A stretch of 64,000 nucleotides of DNA from Triglochin maritima (taxonomy: Eukaryota > Streptophyta > Magnoliopsida > Alismatales > Juncaginaceae), in NCBI GenBank assembly GCA_963682175.1, contig OY821771.1, forward strand, positions 40,754,201 through 40,818,200, in the 5' to 3' direction. Positions 1-13,292 of this stretch are shown piece after piece. A program made the translations under genes and the position numbers. Below the pieces are notes generated by a model that had not been told where the DNA came from, made no database searches, and was given only the letters and a program-made list of their open reading frames with translations. Each line of letters begins with the position of its first letter. Positions within the stretch are counted from its first letter, which is position 1.

Positions 1-3000
1 TCTAATTTGAACACCACCATAATTAATTTTGTTTGGCGTACATGATGCTGATGTCCAAATGTTTTTTTAATATATAATATTTTTTTGGAATTTCGAAGTT
101 GGGGGGCTTAATTAAGGGAAGTCATCTCTAACTTGCAAGACTTTAGTAATTGAGTATCAGTTTTTGCTTCTTTGGGCTGAATAAAAATGATTGAGTTTCG
201 AGTAAAAATCAAGATTTAATTCTTACTGCAACATATATTTGGAAAAACACGATGACAATCTTGCAAGCATCCGAATTCATATACGTATCAATGAAAAGTT
301 GCATGTTTATATCCCTTATTATTTGAAAATCAATATGTAACAGTACTCTTATATGTCAAATTTTAAAAACAATGACCTGTCATATATCTCAAAAACATTT
401 AAATTTGGAAAAAAATCAAGCAAAAAAGTAGCGACGGGGAAGTCAGATTTAGACAAAAAGAACGTCCAAAATCAATTCTCCCAAAACTCACGTATGTATC
501 TTCCATCACATCAATACGTGTCACACTAAAGGTGGATATGCTTTCGTAGTTATATATCATTTTTTAAGAATTAAACGATCTGGGGTTTTAAACAAATATT
601 TAGCTAAAGATTTTATAAGTTGTTTTTTAGGTCAGATTCCCTGATACACACTACGACTTTGTTACTTATATAATTTGGTAAATATATTTTAAATGCTCAT
701 GAGTCAGAATTCTGTGCCTGAAACTAAGAGTAAGTGGAACTTTGTTTTCGTGTAGTTCTTTTGACCGCATCAAATTTTCGGCTTATCAGTTTGATTTTCT
801 CAACGTTTTCAACCGTAAGTCGATTTCCTTTTGACTTTGAGAACAAATTTAATGTAAAATCTATGTGACACAAGACAACTTTTATAAACAACGGACAAGA
901 TGAACTTTAGGTTTTATGTTGTATTTCGTTCCCATACAACTAAATTTCAGTTCTAGACCTTCAATTATTTAAAGTTTAATATTCATTTCCTATATATATA
1001 TTCGTTAAAAGAAATTCATTTTTTTTGTGAGAGGAACATTTTTAGAGAGAAGACGAGGAACTGAAATTCTCTAGGTTCTGGAATGAAGGTACGAAAACTT
1101 CAATGAAATATAATTTTTGAAAGTCATTACATTGTAATTTTAAGATTTTCAAGTCATCATGCCAAACAATAACCCAAAATCATTTCAAAAATGTGTTTTT
1201 CCAATCCCTTACCAATCTACATATAGTGCATTTAAAGCGACATTTCCAACTTTCATAAGTGTGCAAATTAAGTACTATATTGGTCACTTTCAGTAGCTTA
1301 ATAACCAAAAAAAGTGGTCCAGACTTGACCTCCCACGATGAACATTATTGCATAATATTCTTTGTGACAAGTAGGACGAATTTGGGTTATCCCTCTTGAA
1401 TCAGAAAATCCGACTTCTCTCTCAGTCACGTCATCATGATTCAACCTCATTTTTCTTCACATCATTAATTAAATTATCAAGTTTTATTTTATTCCAAAAT
1501 TATTTATATTTACCAAAAACATTAATAATAATATATGTGAAAAACCTAAAATACCATAATGGTATTTTTTAAATCTTCTTTTTTTAAAAATATGTTTTCT
1601 AATTGTTTTTATTTTTTTATTGAATAAAATAACCAAAATTTTCAATACGCTCTCTCCTCAACAACATTTCGAGGTCTATCTTGAAAAAATTAATTATTTT
1701 TTTAAATTAAAATAATTACAAAACATATTTTAGAAAAAAAAATATTTTTTTAAAATAAACTAATTAAATAAACCAAAACATACAAAAATTAACAAAAACA
1801 CACACCACCCAACCCGGTTGCTCCAACGACCAGGTCGTCGACCTAGTCTTTGGACAACCGCAAGGGTTGTCCCATGACCCGGTCATCCTGGGGTCATATG
1901 CACGGATGACCCCGCTAAGGATGGCCTTATGCCGTTAGTTTAAAACTCCATATGAATGGAATCTTGGCGTGGCGGATTAGAATATTTCAATGACCAAAGA
2001 CGAAACGGAAAATAAAATCCAGATTTTTTGTTTGTTTAGAGCGCCGACCCTTTTAAGATATGTAATACAAGTTGAGACTTTTGTTGATCTTTGAGTTGTA
2101 AATTAACATTGGAGGAATTTTAGAAGGTAATGAGATGGATGAAAGAGAAAGAGAAGTTTGACCTCTCTCGACATTTTTATAATTCGGGAGGAAAAATGAT
2201 GCTTTTACAAGCATATGATTTATGATGAGAAAATACATGTAATAGTGAAGATGTCATAAAAACATGATAGTCATGTAATAATTGATGAAATACTACATTC
2301 ACCGATTTAATATTTTGGGATGCAAGTTTAGTTGCTTTTTTCCTGCAAAAAAGAATGGACCGACCCCATACCATTTTCTCATTTTCACGATAAGCAAATG
2401 AAAATGAGGAAAAAATTATGTAGGAAGTGATGAGAGGGAGAAAAGAAGAATGGAAGTTCGGTTTCACTTGACATTTTGTGAATTAGCTAGGGTTTGAAAA
2501 TAAATGTATTTTCGTTACAATTCACAAAAAGCATAATATTTATATTTTTAATTCATTCATGATGATGGTACGTCTACTAATTCCAAAGGGTTCGGCTGGA
2601 TGTATCAGTTGATTTTTTGGTGCAACAATGGACAAAAACCATCTTTCATTACTTGTGCTTCGGTGAAGAATAAAGAGTGTGTCAGGTGTCATGTGTTAAT
2701 GGATTAATCATACTAAAAGATTGACATTTTTATATGATAAATCGATTTAAATCTTAAAATTCTGGTGGATTTAGAAAGTAACGAGATACGCACCGGTGAG
2801 AGAAAATGATGATCTAAACTTTCAAACAGACCTAAGAATATAATGTATGTTAAATTTCAATGCGTTATACAAATTTCAAAAATTATATCTAGATGATGTT
2901 ACACATTCAAAGTAACTTGCTTGATAATTTCCAGGAGTACGAAGACCAACCAAATAAGTTCCACCAAAGAAAAAGACCTCTTTCAGGTGAGTGAAACAAC

Positions 3001-6000
3001 GAAATTCAAATTCAAACCAAGTAAAGAAAATCACAAAAGTCCAATGAAAGTTCCTTTTTTTTATTTTATGGATAAGAATAGTTTTATCTTTATATCTACT
3101 TTAGACGTAGACCACAAGATTGCAACCACACGACAATAATTATACAAACCATCGATATCTCCTCCTCCATCTCTGTCCCTTCACTTCTCGCGAGAAATCG
3201 GGGGAAGTTCTTCTCGGCGAGTTCTCGTGGTCGACGTGCATGTGTTGGATATGTGGGGCAACACTAATTTTGTCAGGGGTATTTTGGGAATTAAGTTAGA
3301 AGAAAGTCATATTCTTTGTTACGACTCGTTCGTTATTTGCGTTGTAATGTGTAGACGTCAGCAACTTTGCTTTGTTAGTAAGCAATTTTTTTTGTTTGTT
3401 TGGCAGAACAGAGGTTTTAATAAATGGTGTAATTTCATCGAAATTTTCAATTTTTTGGAAGTATTAGACAATACTTTAGGCTAGCAGGCAGGTTTCTTGC
3501 GTGAATTTTCGTTTTGGTGAAATCTACCCACATGTGATGTGACATGTGTGTGTTCTCTGAAAGTATTTGTGAGAAAATGTTTAAAATAGTATCTTCAGTA
3601 ATTCGAGTGGGAGACAGGGTTTATAGTGGGTCGGACTTTGGAGTCTTGAAGAGCAATAAAAAGTAATCGATAGAATTGGGATTTCTTTTATATTGTCATT
3701 CCTCTAAAGATGAAAAACTCAAAACATAACAAATTGGGATTTACTCAGTTGGTAATCGATAGAATTTTAGTCTTTAGATTAGTCTAGATCAGAAATCAAT
3801 CTGCAACATATGATCACATATTTTAATTGTAATTACAAAAATATGCGATGCTTTAAAAAAAAGCATGTTTGTGCACGAGCACAGATTCCTTGTTAAACGA
3901 AAACAACTTCCTTGGTTGCTAACATAAAGGTTATCCATGTACTTATGATAATAGGCAGAGTTAGGCACTTTGGGTTATAGTGCTTGCCCACACAAATAAT
4001 CCCTAGATCTAGGATGATTTAGTGGTTATGAATTGACATTATATTCGAAAAGACGGAGCTCATGTCCTGTTTATCTATAATTGTTATTTGATTCTGATCC
4101 TCGAGACAATCCTTTTGTGTTGTGTATTTCTAATAATATCTTCCGAAACGAGTCCATCCGACATACTCTTTAACAATAAATATTTATTTGTGGTGAAAAT
4201 ATATTGTAAGTGTGTGGGTCCAATTCGAACGAAAAGTGGAGTTCATGAACAATATTTTCATGATTGGTTTGAAAGAGTTGGAGCAACAGAAGTTAATAGC
4301 GTCAAAGTTGTCCAGATTCGGTTTGCATATTCGATTTTTAAGTATTTCATTGTTTTTTTAAAACTTAAATTAACGTTTTGACTAAACATAAACACTTTTT
4401 TTTTGTTTCTCCTTTCCAATGAAAATAATAAAAAAACGATTGTGTAGGTACGTATGAATGTCAATTTCTGATATATAGTTACTACGAGAAACTTCGACAC
4501 AGTGGTTCCAAGAATACATACAATATTTGGATTTCTGGTTTCTTTGTCCAATAATGTTTTATAGTCTAATTTTGTATTGTGGAAACTTGAATGACAGAAG
4601 TTCTGAGGGTGAGATTTTGGACCTGCAAAAATTTATTTCCTCATGCAAAAACTCAATTAAGAAGTGGGTATCCAACGACTGGATTTGTCAATTCATCGGG
4701 ATTAGTCACTAACTTCAAGTTAGGACTAATGTAATAAGGTTCAGGAAGTGTCCGAGTGCTGTTAACGACAGTCTTAGGGACGAGACAAATAGTGGCCCAC
4801 TAGGACAGACATCAATGTTCGCCTCATGTTCTCCCTTTTCCACCAATTGTTTAAACATGGATAATTAATGCTCTTCTTTTTTGTTGTCATCACCTCTGAC
4901 CTCTGACTTGTAGATAACACTATTCATGTTCCTATTAAATTCCTTTGGCAGAGTTGTGATGTAATTTTCTTTTCTTTTGCTCACAACAAATATATCTGCA
5001 TTTCTTAACTTGAAGCCTTGAAGGGATAATTATTAATTTGCTATTGTAGAGCACAAAATAGTAATAAAGAACCAAACCTGAAGATAAATGTATCACAATC
5101 TGCAAGATTAGATTTAAGATGGAACCGTGGAAGAATATCTTTTTGGTTAAAAAGATGTCATAATCAGGACAGTTTTTTCAAAAATAAATAAAAATAGTAG
5201 GTTTCGTGATGGACAGTTTCGTGATTCATGCTTATGAAATAGCATTTCAGACAATTGCTATCACTCTTAACTGTTTTACTCTAACAAGAAATAAATTCAA
5301 GTTTAGTGTAAAATAAATACAAAAATAATCACCCACATTCAAACGCATTTCTCAAAAAGCATGTAGGTCGTGCTGATTGAAAATTATAGGCCATCCCAAT
5401 AATTATTAAGGTTTGACTACTTAGAAGCTGGGTGTGCCCACCACATCATGAAAGTAGGTGGTCTACAATTCTATTTTCTTTCATTTTTTTTATCCCCAGG
5501 AAACATAAATAACTATTTATTTTACATAATTTCTTGTATATGTAATATGTTACGTACTTTGATCCATTACCTTTATAAAATATTATCACAAATTAGTATA
5601 ACATAAAAGATTATAAAATTTGACGATCGTTTTACATAAACTAAAGTGATATTGATTTTTTAATAAATTAACGTGCTGATTTTTTATCCTTTAAATATCA
5701 TATAAAACAACTCCCAAATTTATAATTTTCAAAGTGTATACTTATATTATGATATTGAACAAAATCTACCGTTTGAATTTTTCTATTTGAAATTTAAATT
5801 TTAAGATATTAATTACGCTAAATTGATGCTAACATGTTTTAAAGGCAGTAGATCTATCCTCTGCGGAGTTTGGACTCTTGGAGATGCATTTAAGAACTTA
5901 AAAAACCAGAGTTTGGTCTACGCTAAGTGGGCTTTTACATACCAAATCAACAACAAATTTTAGTTATACAAATACGGAGTAAAAAAGGTACTAGTAGTTT

Positions 6001-6451
6001 GTCAAGGAATAATTATTTGACATGTTCGGCAAATAATTATTTGGCATGCTCAGATGATGACCTTTCAATGATGTTCCATGACAATCAACTAAAGCTCGTG
6101 AAACTTAGATTTTACTAATCTAAAACTACAGAGTAATTTTTCATTTTTTGCATTTCAGAATACCAAGGACAGAGGCTAGAAACTATGCAAAACATGACTT
6201 TTCTCGTGTTCATAGCAAATGTGGACTTGGGAAACATTTCAACCATTCAAATTCCATAGCAAAAATCAATTGAACTTGAACAAGGCAGAACTTTCCTTAT
6301 TAGGCATGTGAACATTTCATTAGCAGATTTAGACTTTGCCAGAGTTAGATTATGAAACCAGAGCTTCAATAAAGAAGGGTAATAGGAGCAGAGTTCATGT
6401 TTAACTTAGAACTACAAATTGATAAATTAGCAATCAACTTGATCATCTTAA
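1..6451. other. AT-rich intergenic DNA
   Basis: No reading frame here resembles a known protein or has plausible exon structure; open frames are below 100 codons. The stretch downstream of the MEMO1-like gene contains a GC-rich repeat island near 1.8-1.93 kb (listed separately) and weakly similar local segments near 2.1, 2.4 and 2.77 kb, which look like decayed duplications. Around 3.15-3.25 kb there is a short pyrimidine-rich then GC-richer patch that could be a relic 5' leader, but no convincing coding sequence follows. Confidence 0.6.
1795..1935. repeat. GC-rich island, possible MITE copy 1
   Basis: A roughly 140-bp GC-rich island in very AT-rich flanks. It shares ordered motifs with 45770-45898: a GACC-GGTCGTCG block, a small inverted repeat of the form GACAACC...GGTTGTCCC, and a GACCCCG-T-A-(A/C)GGATG block near the end. 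Shared order in two distant places indicates one dispersed non-autonomous family, probably a decayed MITE. Terminal repeats and target duplications could not be defined. Confidence 0.4.
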
Positions 6452-9400
6452 TCAAGCATCCATCTTTGCTGCTGCGGACGCATAGCTTACGCTGCTATCT
6501 CGCATGCTCTTGCACTGGCTTGATTGTTCGTAGTGCAGAAAATTAATGGATATCTTTGTAGAACTGTTTTTCAACATCTGCATCACACACAAAAATAAGA
6601 TTAATATAACTATAAGAACAGGGATCAAAAACAGATGCTTCTGGGGGTCTCAGGTACGCACATGAAGGAAGACACTGATGGGATGTCGACCACAGATGGT
6701 ATTGTCGAACTCGTGGAGATAACGTTTGAATGCATGAGCATCTTCAGTTTCTATGATTTCCATACCCATGCGGTCCAAGGCCTCGATGGACTTGTAGATG
6801 GCACCATGCTTCTTGTCATAGTGTTGATAGTTAAACCTATGTAATACATTTAAATACGGAGGTTGAGCTACACCGGATCATAGTGGAAAATGAAGCCATT
6901 AAGAGTTATCTGACTCCAAAAATCAGCGATATTGACAAGACACAAAACACGCTTAAACAAACATAATTCTTAAGGCATGTCTTTAGTATCAATTGCGACA
7001 TAGACATGGAGTACACGTTAATCTTTACAAGCACGAGTTTTGGTGATGAAAGCAATGGATGCATTATCTCCATATTATTCTAACTAAAATAAACTACATG
7101 ATGACACTATAAAACAGAAGAATTCAAAGTAGGAGATTATCGCCGTTCACCCTATAACAATTCAATTATCAGGATAAGTTTTACTTCTAATTACTCAAAT
7201 ATATTTTATAACCTTATAGGTGTTTCGTTTTCTTTCCAACAGCCATAACACAAACACATATCCAGGAAGTGATTAGGAAAGGTAAATAAACAAATTATGT
7301 AGTTAACTACTTGTAGAAGCATACACACCTGGATCCCCAGTGACAGAAGTCAGATGACACTGAAAAGAAATTTTTAGGATCATCGACATATTTGCTGAGC
7401 AATTTTCCATACATGTCCTCACTCTCGGAACTAAGGGCACCTACGAGAATAGGTACAATTTTGACAGGGAATCTGGAAATACACACCAAATATCAATATA
7501 TCAATATCAAGCGGTAGTGCTAAAGAAAAAGTTGTTACTGCAGAACACCTTACCCCTGAAATACTTTGGCAAGGTATGGGAGATGCATTTCCATGCTATG
7601 TTCTGCTTCATCGACACTGAGACTCATGCTTTCAAATTTTCCTGTTGCTTTTAGTTCATCTATCACTGCACTTGCAACAGTAACAGTAAGAAAGAAATAC
7701 GTTTCTTCTAATAGAAAATAGTTCATGTATCTAAAAAAACAGAAATATCAAATAACATGAGCACAAAGTCTTTTGATGTCATGTAATAGTCTCAAGTACC
7801 TTCTAAATCAATGGGTAAGTCTCCTATTGGGGTGCTATAAACGGTTGCTTTTGAAAGAGCGCATTTTGGAGTGTAATAATGGTGAGAAGGTCCAAGAAGA
7901 AAAACACGAGAGCTGAAAAAATATTTGCATGTTAGTCTTCAGTCCTGGTGTGAAAATCTGTGTACTTAACATAGTTAGAAATTATAACAAAGTAGAACAT
8001 ACATGTTTGTTGGATCTATATTTCCAAATGCATAAGCTGCACATCGCCCTGAATAAGAGTACCCAGCGTGCCTGCAAGTATTGGAACACCAAAAATCAAT
8101 GACAATAAATATATCAGAATGAGGGAATATATTGGAGGACGGCCATCATATGTAGTTATACGACAATGAGAGATTGACTTACGGGGCAACTACACCTCTC
8201 ACAGCCGGTGACTTGAGTATTCCTGATGCCCTAAGCCATCCATCAAGCTCTTCATCTAATTGCTTTGCTAGAAAATTCAAAAAATGCACAAAAACACAAA
8301 CTCAGAAAATGCCTGGAGGATTATTTTCCGAAATACAAAAGAACATTTGTAAGTGGCATGCATCAAGAGATGCTTGGTAGGATTAATCACAATGAGCTCA
8401 TTAAGCAATGATATCAAGAATTTAACGGGATTGCATGCTCAATTAAAATGACCACCACCTTAAGGTTGGTAATCTTTCAAGTAGACTAAGTCGTGGAATG
8501 CCTGACTTAAAGTTGAGCGAACAAAATGAAATTACTTGACAATATGACATAATTTCCAAGAATTTGAAATTTAAACCAAACCAGCAAAATAGTTATGAGT
8601 TATTGTGATATTGTCTACTGATAGAAAGGTAACAGCCACCGATTTCTACGTGGAGAAAATGTGTCACCCCTGCTAACTCAACGAAGGTCCGGGATATGTG
8701 AAAAGATAATTCATGAAGAAAGTTTGTGTACAATGACTTTCTATGTGAGTGTAATCATGTGGATGTAAGAACTGAGATTGTCAAGATCAACTGACTCTAT
8801 ACATAATCAAGACTAAAAGAAAGAGTGTTTTTCATGTATTTGTTTTACTTAACAAATATATAACTTTCATGTAGCAGCGCCAAAGAGTGCCCAAAAGATA
8901 CATCTAACTTATTACATCACAAAATTGATCTCTCGGATGCTTAGCCAGACCGCAATTTTTTTTAAAGAAAAACTCACTCAAAGGTTCAAGTGTAAGAGAT
9001 CAACAATCAGCTTCAGGTGTTTCATGCAACTAGATAATTAAGATCCAGATTTTGTTCATCAACTAGCTCTAACATGTCCTGAATTAGTAAAGGCAACATC
9101 TCTAGAAGATCAATTAACATGCGATACAATATAACCAACTAAGATGAGATAAATTTGAACCTTTAGACTTGAATTACAACTAGACTGTACGATCTCCAAA
9201 ATTTAGAGAATCAACACTTTCCGTACCGGCTATAGTACCACTGCATCAACATAATCACAAACACCGAGACTCAACGTTTGACAAGAGTTCCAAACATGTT
9301 TCTGTAAGTAATCAAAATGCTACCAAAACCCCAAAATTCTCATAAACACAGACTCAAATGCATGCGACACCTAAATTTCCTTTTTCCAGTTTATAAACAA

Positions 9401-9822
9401 AAGCTAAAATCATAATTCACAATTCCCGGACCGAATTTCAACTAAACATAAACATGCATGTACAAGAAAAGACAAGACCCACATTTCTAAACAGAAAGGA
9501 ATCCACCATCAGACCCTCAATCCCACAACTGACGTTCCACTTGAAGTTGCAATTTTGAGCTCAAATTGAGATCACAACAAAAACAAAATAACCCAAATCC
9601 ACCAAAACCAAAAAATCCAAAATTAAGAGAAAAAAACCAACAAACCCAAAACGACCCACCACATCCCAACCAATAAAGTTACGATCTTTATCCTCAAACA
9701 CCCCAAACAATCACAAAATCTGGGTCGAATCCCCAACCAAAAGGATCAGTAAGGTTAGGTGGGGGCTAACCGTTGTTGGTGTACCAAGAGCCGGCGTGCG
9801 CTGCCCTCCTTACCCTCTCCAT
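6452..9822 (-). CDS. MEMO1: MEMO1-family protein, 8 exons
   Basis: Splicing on the minus strand gives exons 9822-9771, 8267-8183, 8071-8003, 7912-7800, 7665-7554, 7472-7329, 6836-6662 and 6577-6452. All junctions are GT-AG and keep frame, giving 291 codons plus TGA. The product begins [17 protein letters not shown] and matches the MEMO family over its full length (the human protein has 297 residues). Recognisable blocks are [10 protein letters not shown] (His47), LGPSHHYY (His78-79), [10 protein letters not shown] and [14 protein letters not shown] (Cys240). The His and Cys residues correspond to the metal-binding site described for human MEMO1; in plants the biochemical role is unsettled. 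Members share a fold with class III extradiol dioxygenases. No lesion was seen, so this looks like a functional host gene. It is read in the same direction as the GDPDL relic and the transporter upstream. Confidence 0.95.
8268..9770 (-). other. large first intron of the MEMO1-like gene
   Basis: This 1.5-kb intron separates the first 17 codons from the rest of the gene. It starts with GTTAGC after the AAC AAC G codons and ends with a CTAG acceptor. No exon, nested gene or clear transposon is visible in it. The first-intron position and size are common for intron-mediated control in plants, but nothing in the sequence proves this. Confidence 0.7.
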
Positions 9823-9893
9823 CCCAATCGAATCCGACGGACCCAATTCTATGGCGATGTGTTTGTGTTTTCTCCACACAAAAAACAACCCAA

Positions 9894-9901
9894 CTTTATA
9901 G
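9894..9901 (-). promoter_or_regulatory. putative TATA box of the MEMO1-like gene
   Basis: The minus strand reads CTATAAAG about 75 bases upstream of the MEMO1-like start codon, a fitting distance for a core promoter with a short 5' leader. The assignment rests on position and consensus only. Confidence 0.5.
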
Positions 9902-11224
9902 CTTTTGCTTTGTACTCACGCACGCCTTCTGAACTCAACAAAACGATATGTTCCAGATCTTGTGTTCCGACCCGGTTTCATCACGTGACGTCGTAAATAG
10001 TGGTTTTTTTGTTGTTTGGAGTTTTCCGAAAAGAAGTAAATTGAAAATTTTGTATTTGTGTGTTAATTATATGTACAAATTTAATTTTTAAATTAAAAAT
10101 CTAAACAGTAGATCTCGATTTATAGATAAGATTATTTAATTAGTAAGTACATGGATTTTTTTTATGTTTCTTGGCTTGTCCCTTTTTTGGAAAAATATTT
10201 GATGTCCGTTGCATTCTTACCTCATTTTTTTTCTTCCCAGAAAATATTAATCTTCAAATGTATAGACGAGAGAAATTGGGGAAAATCCTCGTGTATTGGT
10301 TTCGTCCCTTTCTCTCAAAAAGTAGATAAAATTGGAGAGAAATGATGAAAAAAGTATCATATTTTAATCTCTAGATTACCCATCAACGTAAACATTTTTA
10401 TCCATTAATAAACCAAAAACTTGATTTAATAATAGATTAGAGAAATAGTTATTTTCTTTGCTTACAAAACTCATTGTAAAAATAATAGAACTTTTAATTA
10501 CAGTGAGCACATTAGTATTTTTTTTGATGACCTAAAATTTCCATTTGTGTTAGACGGATTGTGACTCTAAATTGGAGGTGTACTGTTTGTACCGAGACAT
10601 AATTAACCACGTTAATTGGATTCGAACTTGCGTCCACTAAATAATTTTCACATCCCTAACTAGCCCCACTACGTCGGGCGACTTTGGCACATGAGTGTCA
10701 TGCTTTTATGGTCCGGATATGGTCCCCTTTTGACCAGCCAAACTTAAAAAAAAAACACAAAACCAAAACGAATAGCCAAACAAACAAATAGAGACCGTTA
10801 CAATTTTCCGCGCAACATATGGTAAGATCAATCAATTACAAATCCAACAGTATTACATGCATCATCAAGATTAAGTATGATGATGTATTGGAATATTGTG
10901 GTTTGTAGCATCGACTTCCTGTACCATACATAATTCAACCCAATAATTGCATTGCGTTTCTTTTGAATAAAATCTATTTTCTGCTGGTGAGCAAAATTAA
11001 GCTTGCATGCTCGATTCGCCTTAGAAATATGATTTTCTTTCATTGAAATCCACTTAGTCAGAGAACATATATATCGATCCGTTAGTAAGTTAAGGAGCAT
11101 TTTTTTAGGGAGTGGATTAAACTGCAAACATAGACTTACTAAAGGGTAAATATTTGAATTTTCGATAGCTTGAACGTGCATATGTTTACTCATCCCATAT
11201 ATAGTTCTGGAGTGCAAATTGTAA
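9902..11224. other. intergenic DNA between the MEMO1-like gene and the GDPDL relic
   Basis: AT-rich spacer without recognisable coding sequence. A 129-codon open frame on the minus strand (10828-11217) directly follows the GDPDL stop codon. It has no recognisable domain and probably overlaps the 3' untranslated region of that gene. Confidence 0.6.
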
Positions 11225-11719
11225 TTAAATATTCAGAATCTTACTCAAGTACGGTGCAACCGTCGCGGGGAATTCTGTTACAATTGCATCTAGTCCAATT
11301 GCCGCGTAAGTTGCGATTTCGACCATAGGATCCGATAGAAAATCATAAGCCATCAGCGCAAACTCGTTAACCTGAGTAGCAAAGAAGACTGATATGTTAA
11401 CCGCGTGCATATCCTCAACGACGGTAGTGGCTTGTGTGATGAAGCCCTTTTGGATAGGGAAGAGGGATGGTGTTTGGATCGTGATGGCGTCCGCATATTT
11501 CTTTATTTCATTTGCTACGGGTCTAGGCACGCCACTTATGGCATCATCGATTAGGAGAATTCTCTTGTACATGGGGGGGAACTTGGAAAGAAGTGAGGTC
11601 TCGTTGCACTGAATGTAGACTGTCGGGGTGTCTTGCTTATCGTAGCCGGCCTTCTTAAGGGCAACAGTGGTGGTCTGGACTACGCCAAGGCCTCTCTTTG
11701 AGGCAAGATAAGCGGCATT
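11225..11719 (-). pseudogene. last exon of the GDPDL relic
   Basis: An uninterrupted 165-codon exon starting NAAYLASKRGLGVVQ after a TTTGGCAG acceptor and ending at TAA. It encodes the C-terminal part of the second GDPD-like domain, including DFLSDPMVEIATY and DAIVTEFPAT, both characteristic of this family. It joins in frame to the exon piece at 11846-11814 (VPGVLLHIK). The reading frame alone is intact, so any transcript starting from the LTR next door could still carry it, but not a complete protein. Confidence 0.9.
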
Positions 11720-11846
11720 CTGCCAAATGTGGTTAGTGTTAGTTGAATCGAAGTGAAGTGTATTTAATTATTGAACTCCAAGGAAATGTAGAATTGATGA
11801 AATGGAGACTGACTTTTATGTGGAGCAATACTCCAGGCACTGCATT

Positions 11847-13243
11847 TGTAACGTACCCGAAAACAGCGGAAAATTTAAACAATAATAAAGACCGTCAACG
11901 GTCAACACAGGGCACGTCACGGGAAAACAAACCAACATATATATATATAATATATAAGATACAGACCCACGTGGAAGTCAAACTATATAAATGAGTCAAC
12001 TGTGATTACAACAAAAATGAATATACATGTAATCACTACCTCAAACAAAAGAAGATATAAAAGAGAACATGATCTGATCCCGGGGGCACTCTCATCGGTC
12101 ACCACCTGACTCTAATGCTACTCGCTACCTGAAATGAAAACAAACAAACATGCCTGAGTTCCCTGAAGGAACCCCGTATGCCAAACCTCCTAAAATATAA
12201 AAAGGAAGTTAAAGACAATGCAATACAATGCACATGATCATCCACCTCGGGCCCACAATAATGCCCTCACCGCCTCCGCGGCACTGAACCACTCCTGTCA
12301 CTAGGGTCAAGTCAGTCCACCGCTGCCTCACAAGGGTCAGTCGACACCACTGCTCCCCAAAAGTGCAGGAAGGAACCCCCGGTACACGCCGCCACCCAAG
12401 GAGCGAGTCAGCCCGCCGAATACACAACTCGGGTCAGACGACAGCCGCTGCTCCCCCAAGAGCCGCCAAGCGCGCACCCTGCCGGAACATCCTTGGCCTA
12501 CCGCTAAACCCTCGCAAACTGCCCAAGGTTTACGGCACACATCCCTCACACCCCGCTCGGTAAGAGAGGCAACAGTAATACAATAATACGCCTTCGTCGA
12601 AGGTGAAATCCGTAGCTCTCAAAGCCGGTAATCAACCGTCGCCTCGGAGCCGGTAGTCGACCTATACTCAACGGATCGCGTGTGGATAAATCCACCAACC
12701 TGCGGCAGATCGGTCGACCGCTAAAAGCACACCGGTCGACCGGTCCCCCACACAATACACGGTACTGTACAAACAAGTCTATCGGTCGAACAGGTCGTCT
12801 TCAACCTCCGTCCAGTAGGGTTTTCACCGGAGAAACGACACCAACGCCGTACTCTACACTCCCACACCTCTTGGGGAGTTAATATGAAGACTTGGCATAC
12901 CTTTTGGTCGAGTGAAGAAGCCTCCCAAGCTTTGGCAACCTCTTCTCTTCTTCTTCCCTTATTCTTCTCCTCTTCTTCTTCTTTACTTCTTCTCTCCTTC
13001 TTCTTCTCCAAAGAAATCTCCTCTCTCTCACTCTCTGATAATCCAAAAATGAAGCAAAACGTTTCAAACAAAATCTTATCTAACTATATATATCACCTTT
13101 AGTTAACCACCTCCAAATCTACCAACCAAAGCAAGCCACCTCATCTTCCCATCCTTATCTCCTCACCTCTTCATTAACATACTTAATTAGGGTAAGTTAG
13201 GTTTAGTTTAGTTTAATTTTAGTATTTAGATTAGGTTATTACA
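11847..13243 (-). repeat. 3' LTR of the gypsy element, internally deleted
   Basis: A 1397-bp LTR beginning TGTAACGTACCCG and ending GGTTATTACA on the plus strand. It is collinear with the 5' LTR except that about 0.6 kb is missing: at 12783-12793 the CGGTCGAAC motif jumps directly to the sequence following the last CGGTCGACCG palindrome of the other LTR (around 19390-19405). The deletion therefore has its endpoints in two copies of the palindromic repeat. A TTC-rich pyrimidine tract lies at about 12940-13030. Confidence 0.93.
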
Positions 13244-13262
13244 ATCTACCCTCCTTAAAGGA
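13244..13262 (-). other. polypurine tract of the gypsy element
   Basis: On the minus strand AAGGAGGGTAGAT lies directly before the TG of the 3' LTR, the expected place for plus-strand priming in reverse transcription. Confidence 0.75.
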
Positions 13263-13292
13263 ATTTCGTCCGCGAAATTCGAAACAACTGAC

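Noticed and set aside
3227..3484. 85-codon frame after a leader-like CT-rich patch
   Set aside because: It starts only at a GTG, resembles no family, and no splice partner was found.
10828..11217. 129-codon frame downstream of the GDPDL relic
   Set aside because: It has no recognisable domain and probably overlaps the 3' untranslated region; it follows a stop codon where the GDPDL protein naturally may end.
12209..12882. Open frames in the gypsy LTRs, repeated at 18.2-18.8 and 21.1-21.5 kb
   Set aside because: They recur only because the LTR is repeated; they are interrupted or shifted between copies and show no protein family.
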